A DNA stretch of 14,926 nucleotides, taken from the NCBI GenBank assembly GCA_019114745.1, contig DXEY01000001.1, positions 1 to 14,926 of the forward strand. Reading direction: 5' to 3'. The notes beneath the pieces were generated by a model, which worked only from the letters and a program-made list of their open reading frames with translations, did not search any database and had not been told where the DNA came from. The number at the start of each line of letters is the position of its first letter. Position 1 is the first letter of the stretch. Positions 1-7,020 of the stretch are shown here, piece by piece. The position numbers and the translations under genes are program-made. This DNA comes from Candidatus Mediterraneibacter colneyensis (lineage in GTDB: Bacteria > Bacillota > Clostridia > Lachnospirales > Lachnospiraceae).

Positions 1-69
1 GTACCCGGTGTAGGAACGGCTGACTCCGAAGGAATCCAGAGTGTTAATGATAATTTTTTCATAATTCAT
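1..69 (-). CDS. 5' end of an unidentified gene, cut by the window edge
   Basis: The reverse strand opens with ATG at 69-67 and stays open for 23 codons to the window edge, reading MNYEKIIINTLDSFGVSRSY and then TGY. A good ribosome site (GGAGAGGA) lies about 8 nt upstream of this ATG, and a promoter-like pair lies further upstream at 115-144, so this looks like a real gene start and not a chance ORF. The fragment is too short to identify. The spacing of the 'GVSRSYTGY' segment faintly recalls the start of the Spo0A C-terminal DNA-binding fold found in small stand-alone Firmicute proteins, but this is only a resemblance from memory. No function is assigned. Confidence 0.55.
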   Translation of the reverse strand, partial: MNYEKIIINTLDSFGVSRSYTGY

Positions 70-114
70 CTGTATGTCCTCTCCAATTTGATCAACCTGT
101 CCCGGGGTACACCT

Positions 115-144
115 ATAATATCGTAAAATGTAAAATTTTGACAA
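115..144 (-). promoter_or_regulatory. Probable sigma-A promoter of the truncated minus-strand gene
   Basis: On the minus strand, TTGTCA (144-139) and TATTAT (120-115) are separated by 18 nt. They sit about 45 nt upstream of the ATG at 69. The match to TTGACA/TATAAT is good but the spacer is one base long. Confidence 0.45.
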
Positions 145-213
145 ACAAGGAGAATGATTCGAGCATTTTCGACCATCAAAGTCGAAGAAACCGGTAATCA
201 TGTAATGAAGTTA

Positions 214-242
214 TTGCCATCGACCCGGTAGCATGGTATAAC
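214..242 (+). promoter_or_regulatory. Extended -10 promoter of the toxin-antitoxin pair
   Basis: TTGCCA (214-219) is followed after 17 nt by TATAAC (237-242). The bases TGG directly before the -10 form an extended -10 element (TGn). Transcription would start near 249, about 40 nt before the antitoxin ATG. A palindrome overlaps the end of the -10 and the start point, which fits autoregulation. Confidence 0.65.
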
Positions 243-267
243 TATAATATAGTTAGAATATTACTAT
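240..267. promoter_or_regulatory. Palindromic operator, probably for antitoxin autorepression
   Basis: AACTATA-A-TATAGTT (240-254) is a perfect 7-bp inverted repeat around one central base. A further ACTAT half-site at 263-267 pairs with ATAGT at 249-253, giving three half-sites in 27 bp. The block covers the end of the -10 box and the likely transcription start. Phd/YefM antitoxins, alone or with their toxin, are known to repress their own promoters through palindromes placed like this. That this is the binding site is inferred from position and symmetry. Confidence 0.55.
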
Positions 268-290
268 TAAATATGAACGGAGGTGTGTCT

Positions 291-578
291 ATGAATATTC
301 GCCCATCTGCAGCAATCCGTCAGAATTACAACGAGATTGCCGAAATGTGCAGAAAGACTGCAGAACCAGTTTTCCTTACCAAGAATGGCGAGGGAGATTT
401 AGTTGTTATGGATATTGAAACCTACAACCGCAGGGAGAAAATGCTGAAACTCCGTGAGGAACTGCTTGCGGTTGAGGAGGACAGGGTGCACGGAAGCAAA
501 GGTTATTCTATTGATGAAGTCGCGTCTATGATGCGCAGCGCAATCAAGGAGGCGACGAGCCATGGAAAGTCAGAGTAA
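291..578 (+). CDS. Type II antitoxin, Phd/YefM family
   Basis: This 95-residue protein begins MNIRPSAAIRQNYNEI and contains the block PVFLTKNGEGDLVVMDIETY (about residues 27-46). That matches the N-terminal DNA-binding fold of Phd/YefM antitoxins as known in Clostridia. The C-terminal half is charged and helical, as expected for the part that wraps and blocks the toxin. I chose ATG 291 and not the in-frame ATG at 273, because the ribosome site CGGAGGTG (279-286) lies inside the 273 reading and is well placed for 291. The 3' end overlaps the toxin gene by 17 nt, the usual coupled arrangement in which antitoxin is made first. In the cytoplasm it should neutralise the downstream RelE/ParE toxin and repress the operon through the palindrome at 240-267. 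Confidence 0.88.
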   Translation: MNIRPSAAIRQNYNEIAEMCRKTAEPVFLTKNGEGDLVVMDIETYNRREKMLKLREELLAVEEDRVHGSKGYSIDEVASMMRSAIKEATSHGKSE

Positions 579-879
579 ATACCGTGTTATCGTATCTGAA
601 CGGGCGGCACAGATGCTTGTTTCCCATGCCGCATTTTTAGCGCAGGTCAGCCCGGAAGCAGCGGAGAGACTGGCTGCGGAATTTGAAAAGGCGGCAAATT
701 CTCTGGAGATAATGCCCCAGAGATGCCCATGGCTTTCAGGAGAGTATATCTCCAGAAATGCCTACCGGTTTATTACGTTTGAAAAACGCTATATGCTAAT
801 CTTTCAAATCATAGACAATACTGTTTATGCGGATTACGTGGTGGACTGCAGGCAGGATTACGGTTGGCTCATTCACTGA
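562..879 (+). CDS. Type II toxin, RelE/ParE superfamily
   Basis: This is a small protein of 105 residues. It shows the RelE/ParE pattern: a first strand YRVIVSERAAQML, a two-helix stretch (about residues 21-50), a P-containing turn before the middle strands, then YRFITFEKRYMLIFQI and NTVYADYVVDCRQDYGWLIH at the C terminus. The last block, with its Asp-Cys-Arg-Gln-Asp-Tyr run, is typical of clostridial members paired with YefM-like antitoxins. A ribosome site AAGGAGG (547-553) lies within the antitoxin gene 8 nt before the ATG, so translation is coupled. RelE members cut mRNA on the ribosome and ParE members poison gyrase. The sequence alone does not show which this is, and the catalytic residues of E. 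coli RelE are not clearly recognisable. Confidence 0.87.
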   Translation: MESQSKYRVIVSERAAQMLVSHAAFLAQVSPEAAERLAAEFEKAANSLEIMPQRCPWLSGEYISRNAYRFITFEKRYMLIFQIIDNTVYADYVVDCRQDYGWLIH

Positions 880-883
880 CAAC

Positions 884-921
884 AATAAAAAAGTCCCCAG
901 ACGGAAATCCGCCTGAGGACT
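884..921 (-). terminator. Intrinsic terminator of the tRNA-Ser gene
   Basis: Read on the minus strand, AGTCCTCAGGCGGA and TCCGTCTGGGGACT pair over 14 positions, with two G-U wobbles and a very tight tip, followed by TTTTTTATT. On the plus strand the two wobbles become C/A mismatches and the T-run is weak. The hairpin therefore serves minus-strand transcription, although it also lies just behind the toxin gene stop. Confidence 0.8.
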
Positions 922-932
922 CTTTATATGAG

Positions 933-1018
933 CGGAGACGGTGGGATTCGAACCCACGTGCCCCGGAGGGCAAACGCATTTCGAGTGCGCCCCGTTATGA
1001 CCACTTCGATACGTCTCC
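933..1018 (-). tRNA. tRNA-Ser (anticodon CGA)
   Basis: The 86-nt minus-strand segment folds as a class II tRNA. The acceptor stem GGAGACG/CGTCTCC pairs perfectly over 7 bp and is followed by G, the usual discriminator of serine tRNAs. The anticodon arm GCGCA-CTCGAAA-TGCGT gives anticodon CGA, which reads UCG. A long variable arm follows (about TTGCCCTCCGGGGCA), and the T arm contains the standard GTGGGTTCGAATCCCAC. The 3' CCA is not encoded, so it must be added after transcription. A strong terminator lies directly downstream. Confidence 0.95.
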
Positions 1019-1023
1019 ATATA

Positions 1024-1047
1024 AAAGCTGTGGATATCCACAGCTTT
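1024..1047 (-). terminator. Perfect 24-bp palindrome, probable terminator of the ABC-F gene
   Basis: AAAGCTGTGGAT followed by its exact reverse complement forms a 24-bp palindrome between the ABC-F stop (1105) and the tRNA-Ser gene (1018). On the minus strand the hairpin ends in GCTTTTATAT, a short U-run, so it can act as an intrinsic terminator for the ABC-F transcript. A TATAAT-like box for the tRNA lies only 3 bp upstream (1051-1056), so the hairpin may also sit at the very 5' end of the tRNA transcript. Which role dominates cannot be decided from sequence. Confidence 0.6.
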
Positions 1048-1050
1048 ATC

Positions 1051-1059
1051 ATTATAACA
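1051..1059 (-). promoter_or_regulatory. Possible extended -10 box for tRNA-Ser transcription
   Basis: The minus strand reads TGTTATAATG here: a perfect TATAAT (1056-1051) preceded by TGT (extended -10). No good -35 is visible at the right distance; the closest is TTTTCT with a 17-nt spacer. The start point would fall inside the palindrome at 1024-1047. Confidence 0.4.
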
Positions 1060-1104
1060 GAATTAAAGGAAAAAGAAAACCCTTAATTTTCAGACACGGG
1101 AATA

Positions 1105-2739
<1,635 letters not shown>

Positions 2740-2766
2740 TACAATATCTCCTTATGAATGTGATGC

Positions 2767-2783
2767 TGGGGTGAAAATCCCCA
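2767..2783. repeat. Small stem-loop in the ABC-F 5' leader
   Basis: TGGGG (2767-2771) and CCCCA (2779-2783) form a 5-bp stem with a 7-nt loop. It lies about 28 nt upstream of the ABC-F start codon, in its likely untranslated leader. There is no U-run, so it is not a terminator. A role in translation control is possible but nothing else in the leader supports it. Confidence 0.35.
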
Positions 2784-2812
2784 ACGATGAAACTAATAAT
2801 GCACCAACGCTT

Positions 2813-2842
2813 ATATTACCATGGATGGACGGAAAAAGGCAA
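2813..2842 (-). promoter_or_regulatory. Possible promoter of the ABC-F gene
   Basis: On the minus strand, TTGCCT (2842-2837) and TAATAT (2818-2813) are separated by 18 nt, about 75 nt upstream of the ABC-F start. Its -35 lies next to the -35 of the divergent patatin-operon promoter, a back-to-back layout. Confidence 0.4.
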
Positions 2843-2846
2843 GGGG

Positions 2847-2875
2847 TTTCCGAACAGAGAAAAACAGTATATAAT
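2847..2875 (+). promoter_or_regulatory. Probable promoter of the patatin-ppk1-galM-topB operon
   Basis: A perfect TATAAT (2870-2875) lies 17 nt after TTTCCG (2847-2852), a weak -35. The start point would be near 2882, 30 nt before the patatin ATG at 2912. The surrounding bases are very AT-rich (TATATAATATATA), which helps melting. Confidence 0.55.
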
Positions 2876-2911
2876 ATATAAGGTAAATATCAGGAAAAGA
2901 GGGATATGATC

Positions 2912-3775
2912 ATGGATATAAAAAAAGCGACACTTGTACTGGAGGGAGGGGCGACAAGGGGAGTCTTTACCTCAGGCGTACTGGATTATCTGATGGAAAA
3001 TGAGCTGTATCTGTCCCATGTCATCGGCGTGTCCGCAGGCGCGTGCAATGCGGTCGGATATGTCTCCAGACAGCCGGGACGGACCAGGGACTGCATGATA
3101 CCGTTAGACCGGAGTACGGATTATTATTACGGTATCCGGGACTTTGTGAAAGAAAAGAGCGTGATGAACATGGATCTGATCTTTAACAAATTTCCGAATG
3201 AGCTGATCCCATTTGACTTTGATACCTATTTTCAGTCGGATATCACATGTGAGATCGTGACTACTAACTGTATCACGGGAAAAGCGGAATACATGACGGA
3301 GGATCACGACAGGGAGCGCCTGATGAAGATCTGCCGGGCGTCCTGCAGTATGCCTCTGCTGACGCCCATCGTAAATGTGGACGATACGCCCTATTTAGAC
3401 GGCGGTCTGGCAGATTCGATCCCGATCCGGCGGGCGCAGGAGATCGGAAATGAGAAGATCGTGGTGGTCCTCACAAAGAATCTGGGATACCGTAAAAAGG
3501 TAGTATCGCGTGCACTGCAGAGGGTATACCGCAGGGCCTACAAGTCCTATCCAAACCTTATACGTACCATATTCCGCCGGAGTTTTGAATATAATAAGAC
3601 GCTGAACCACATTGACCAGATGGAAAAAAGGGGAGAGATCTTTGTCCTCAGGCCGCAGGTAAAGCCGGTCTCCAGACTGGAGAGGAATAAAGAGTCGCTC
3701 CAGGCGTTTTACGATCATGGTTACCACTATATGGAACGCAGGATGGACGACCTCAGAAGATATCTGGAACAGTGA
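2912..3775 (+). CDS. Patatin-like phospholipase family protein
   Basis: A 287-residue protein with the three marks of the patatin fold. The oxyanion loop is LEGGATRGVF (residues 10-19). The nucleophile elbow GVSAGA holds the catalytic Ser41, and the catalytic Asp163 lies in YLDGGLADSIPI. The family uses a Ser-Asp dyad to hydrolyse acyl esters of lipids. This bacterial group (YjjU-like, about 280-350 residues) has no firmly established substrate. No signal peptide or membrane segment is seen, so it should act in the cytoplasm or at the inner face of the membrane. I chose ATG 2912 over ATG 2906, because the ribosome site AGAGGG (2898-2903) is 8 nt before the former and only 2 nt before the latter. 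It is the first gene of the five-gene run, with ppk1 23 nt downstream. Confidence 0.88.
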   Translation: MDIKKATLVLEGGATRGVFTSGVLDYLMENELYLSHVIGVSAGACNAVGYVSRQPGRTRDCMIPLDRSTDYYYGIRDFVKEKSVMNMDLIFNKFPNELIPFDFDTYFQSDITCEIVTTNCITGKAEYMTEDHDRERLMKICRASCSMPLLTPIVNVDDTPYLDGGLADSIPIRRAQEIGNEKIVVVLTKNLGYRKKVVSRALQRVYRRAYKSYPNLIRTIFRRSFEYNKTLNHIDQMEKRGEIFVLRPQVKPVSRLERNKESLQAFYDHGYHYMERRMDDLRRYLEQ

Positions 3776-3798
3776 CGGAACAGGGGAGGAAAAAGGCA

Positions 3799-5922
3799 AT
3801 GAGCAAAGAGGAGATACTGGATTATACACAGAACCGGGAACTGTCCTGGCTGAGATTCAACCAGCGGGTATTAGAGGAGGCAAAAGACGAGACGGTGCCG
3901 CTGATGGAGCGCATGAAGTTTGTGGCGATCTTTACGAGCAACCTGGATGAGTTTTTTATGATCCGCGTGGGAAGCCTGTATGATATGGCGGCAGCGGATA
4001 ATAAAAAGGCGGATACCAGATCCGGCATGACTCCGGGACAGCAGCTTGAGGCGATCTACCGCGCCGTGGCGCCTCTGTATAAAGAGAGGGATAAGACTTA
4101 CGCTGAGATCAAAAAGCAGCTTCAGCCTTATGGGGTGTGCGGCCTGGATTTCAAAGAACTGGAGCAGCAGGAAAAGAAGTATGTGAAAAAATATTTCAAA
4201 GACCAGGTGCTCCCGGTGTTGTCCCCGCAGATCGTAGACCCGAACCATCCGTTTCCCCACCTGTTGAATAAAGAGATCTATGTGATCGCCAACCTGAAAC
4301 AGAAAGACGCTGAGATGCTGGGAATCGTGCCGGTACCCCATTACATATCAGACATTCTTTACCTGCCCGGGCATGATATCCGTTATATCCGCATGGAAAA
4401 GGTGATCATGGAATATCTGGAGCTTGTGTTTGACAAATATGAAGTGTCTGACAAGAATTATATCTGCGTGACGAGAAACGCAGATATTTCACCGGACGAC
4501 GAGTCGTATGCCGACAATGAAGACTTCCGGTTTATTATGAAGGAAACGCTGAACAAGCGCCGGAGAATGGCGGTAGTGCGCCTTGAGACGGCATCACGCC
4601 TGAGCAGGGATATGGAGAAGTATCTGTGCGACAGGTTTAAGATCCTGCCGGAATGTGTCTTTCGTACAAAGATGCCGATGAAGCTGGGCTTTATCTTTGC
4701 CATGGCGGATAAGATCCCGGAATCTATGAAGCGCGCGCTGACAGACGAGCCTTTTACACCCCAGCCGCCCGCGTCACTGGCGGACGGAAGCGTAATGGAG
4801 CAGGTAAAGAGAAAGGATGTACTATTGTCCTTCCCCTATGAAAGCATGGATCCGTTCCTGCAGCTGATCCGCGAAGCTGCCTCTGATCCCGATGTCATGA
4901 CGATCAAGATTACGATCTACAGGCTGGCAAAAAAGGCAAGGCTCGTGGAGTATCTCTGTGCGGCAGCCGAGAACGGGAAAGAGGTGACCGTGCTGATCGA
5001 ACTGCGCGCCAGGTTTGACGAGCAGAATAATATCGAATGGTCAGAGCGGATGGAGGAAGCGGGATGCCGCGTCCTTTATGGATTTGAAGAGTATAAAGTT
5101 CACTCCAAGCTGTGCCTGATCACCTACCGGAGCAAGAATGAGATCCGGTATATCACCCAGGTCGGGACAGGAAACTACAATGAAAAGACGGCAAAGATGT
5201 ATACGGATTATTCCCTGATGACCTCCAGCCAGGAGATCGGTGAGGATGCCGCCGTATTTTTCAAAAACATGTCCATCGGTAACCTGGACGGGGTATATAA
5301 TCATCTGATCGTATCGCCGACCAGCCTGAAGCAGAAAGTTCTCTCGCTCATGGATGAAGAGATCGGGAAAGGCGGTCAGGGAAGAGTCATTATGAAGATG
5401 AATTCCCTGACGGACATGGATTTTATCCGCAAAGTGTCGGAAGCATCCCAGGCGGGCGTAAAGATCGACCTGATCGTCAGGGGTATCTGCTGTATCCTGC
5501 CCGGAATCCCCGGGAGGACAGACAACCTGCGTGTCACGAGCATTGTGGGAAGGTATCTGGAGCACCCAAGGGTATTTGTCTTTGGCTCCGGAGCGGATGC
5601 AAAAGTTTATATCGGATCTGCGGATATGATGACACGAAATACGGAAAAGAGAGTGGAAGTAGCATGCCCTGTTTATGATGACGGGATCAGAAAACGGCTG
5701 ATCCATGACCTGAATGTGATGCTTGCAGATAATGTCAAAGCAAGGAAGATGTTAAGCGACGGCACCTACCGGAAAAAGACAGGCGGAGAACAGAGAGTAA
5801 ACGCCCAGGAAACATTTATGAAAACGGCGCTTAACGCGAGAAGGCCGGCAGCAACGGTTCAGAAAAAGAAGGATAAGACATCGATATGGAAAAAACTGGC
5901 GGGACTGTTCCGCAGAAAATAG
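3799..5922 (+). CDS. ppk1: Polyphosphate kinase 1
   Basis: This 707-residue protein has the full PPK1 layout: N-terminal NRELSWLRFNQRVLEEA (about residues 11-27), a central head domain, then two phospholipase-D-like catalytic domains. His435, in YKVHSKLCLI, falls at the number of the autophosphorylated His of E. coli PPK. The second conserved His is His589, in YLEHPRVFVFGSG. The block TIYRLAKKARLVEYL carries conserved phosphate- and Mg-contacting positions. The enzyme moves the gamma-phosphate of ATP reversibly onto long polyphosphate chains, used for phosphate and energy storage and stress responses. ATG 3799 is chosen over an in-frame GTG at 3772, because GGGGAGG (3783-3789) lies 9 nt before it. 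The last residues form a basic amphipathic stretch, SIWKKLAGLFRRK, beyond the usual core. No exopolyphosphatase gene is adjacent. Confidence 0.96.
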   Translation: MSKEEILDYTQNRELSWLRFNQRVLEEAKDETVPLMERMKFVAIFTSNLDEFFMIRVGSLYDMAAADNKKADTRSGMTPGQQLEAIYRAVAPLYKERDKTYAEIKKQLQPYGVCGLDFKELEQQEKKYVKKYFKDQVLPVLSPQIVDPNHPFPHLLNKEIYVIANLKQKDAEMLGIVPVPHYISDILYLPGHDIRYIRMEKVIMEYLELVFDKYEVSDKNYICVTRNADISPDDESYADNEDFRFIMKETLNKRRRMAVVRLETASRLSRDMEKYLCDRFKILPECVFRTKMPMKLGFIFAMADKIPESMKRALTDEPFTPQPPASLADGSVMEQVKRKDVLLSFPYESMDPFLQLIREAASDPDVMTIKITIYRLAKKARLVEYLCAAAENGKEVTVLIELRARFDEQNNIEWSERMEEAGCRVLYGFEEYKVHSKLCLITYRSKNEIRYITQVGTGNYNEKTAKMYTDYSLMTSSQEIGEDAAVFFKNMSIGNLDGVYNHLIVSPTSLKQKVLSLMDEEIGKGGQGRVIMKMNSLTDMDFIRKVSEASQAGVKIDLIVRGICCILPGIPGRTDNLRVTSIVGRYLEHPRVFVFGSGADAKVYIGSADMMTRNTEKRVEVACPVYDDGIRKRLIHDLNVMLADNVKARKMLSDGTYRKKTGGEQRVNAQETFMKTALNARRPAATVQKKKDKTSIWKKLAGLFRRK

Positions 5923-5937
5923 GAGGAGGTAATGGAA

Positions 5938-6987
5938 ATGGCACAACAGGAAGCGGCAGCATTCGGGAAAACGAAAGACGGGAGAGAGGCACATTTGTAT
6001 ACGCTTGAAAATGCAAACGGCATGAGGGCGTGCGTGACTGATTACGGGGCGGCTCTTGTCAGTCTCTGTGTGCCGGACAGGGACGGACATCTGAGAGATG
6101 TGGTCCAGGGATATGACGACGTGTCCGGATATGAAAAAGGAGACGCATCTATGGGCGCTTCTGTGGGAAGAAATGCGAACCGGATCGGCGGCGCTTCGGT
6201 CGAGATCAACGGTACGGTTTATGGGCTGGATAAGAATGATAACGGCAACAATCTCCACAGCGGACTCAGCTTTTACCATAAAAGACTTTGGAAAGCAGAG
6301 GAGTACAAAAGCAGCAGGATCACCTTCCTTCTCCACAGCCCGGACGGGGATCAGGGGTATCCGGGGGCTCTCGACATGCATGTTACCTATACGCTGGATG
6401 ACGAGAATACGCTGGACATCCATTATGAGGCGGTTCCGGATCAGGACACGGTCATCAATATGACCAATCACAGTTATTTCAACTTAAACGGACATGACAG
6501 CGGCACGGCGCTGGGGCACAAAGTAACGCTGTATTCCGATTCCTTTACACCGGCAGACGAGCAGTCCATCCCGACCGGCGAGATCCGAAGTGTGGACGGG
6601 ACGCCGATGGATTTCCGTGGAGGAAAGGTCATCGGGGCTGAGATCGATTCGGACTATGAACCGCTGAAGTTCGGATGCGGGTATGACCATAACTGGGTGT
6701 TGAAAAATAACGGCAGTTTTGATAAAGTAGCAGAAGTAGTGTCCGACGGGAGCGGAATCGTGATGGAAGTGTATACCGACCTTCCGGGCGTACAGATGTA
6801 TACGGCGAATTTCCTTGCAGGGGAGCCTGGAAAAGCCGGAGCGTCTTACGGTAAGAGAAGCGCAGTGTGCCTTGAGACGCAGTATTATCCTGACGCCGTC
6901 CACCACGATAATTTCCCGGGACCAATCTGCAAAAAAGGGGAGAAGTATGACACGAGGACGGCATACCGCTTCCTGACCGTCAAATAG
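5938..6987 (+). CDS. galM: Aldose 1-epimerase (mutarotase)
   Basis: A 349-residue protein of usual GalM length. Conserved blocks are VGRNANRIGGA near residue 80, the substrate-binding NGNNLHSG, and TNHSYFNLNGH with the catalytic His178. Near the C terminus LETQYYPDAVHHDNFPG carries the catalytic base Glu313. The enzyme interconverts the alpha and beta anomers of galactose or glucose in the cytoplasm, feeding the Leloir pathway. Two starts are possible, ATG 5932 and ATG 5938. The run AGGAGGAGGT (5921-5930), which overlaps the ppk1 stop, gives a better spacing (7-8 nt) to 5938. The gap to ppk1 is 15 nt, so the two are probably co-transcribed. No galK, galT or galE lies nearby, so this copy is not in a classical gal operon. 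Confidence 0.95.
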   Translation: MAQQEAAAFGKTKDGREAHLYTLENANGMRACVTDYGAALVSLCVPDRDGHLRDVVQGYDDVSGYEKGDASMGASVGRNANRIGGASVEINGTVYGLDKNDNGNNLHSGLSFYHKRLWKAEEYKSSRITFLLHSPDGDQGYPGALDMHVTYTLDDENTLDIHYEAVPDQDTVINMTNHSYFNLNGHDSGTALGHKVTLYSDSFTPADEQSIPTGEIRSVDGTPMDFRGGKVIGAEIDSDYEPLKFGCGYDHNWVLKNNGSFDKVAEVVSDGSGIVMEVYTDLPGVQMYTANFLAGEPGKAGASYGKRSAVCLETQYYPDAVHHDNFPGPICKKGEKYDTRTAYRFLTVK

Positions 6988-7020
6988 GATCAGGAGAGAA
7001 CGTGTCATAAGAGACAGTAT

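Noticed and set aside
150..175. GATTCGAG upstream of the toxin-antitoxin pair as a copy of the tRNA T-arm (att site)
   Set aside because: Only about 8 bases resemble the tRNA and the match is not extended, which is well within chance.
138..175. Plus-strand TTGACA at 138-143 as a second toxin-antitoxin promoter
   Set aside because: No -10-like hexamer lies 16-18 nt downstream on the plus strand; the sequence is better used by the minus-strand promoter.
2761..2800. GGGGTGAAAATCCCC resembles a helix of the FMN riboswitch
   Set aside because: Only one short stem matches. The other conserved FMN helices and junction bases are missing, and the neighbouring genes are not riboflavin-related.
3772..3798. 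GTG start that would lengthen PPK1 by nine residues and overlap the patatin stop
   Set aside because: No ribosome site lies at the right distance, while ATG 3799 has GGGGAGG 9 nt upstream and gives the normal PPK1 N terminus.
5041..5706. Long minus-strand ORFs (up to 293 codons) opposite ppk1, galM and topB
   Set aside because: They are antisense shadows of clearly conserved genes, lack ribosome sites and have no recognisable domains.
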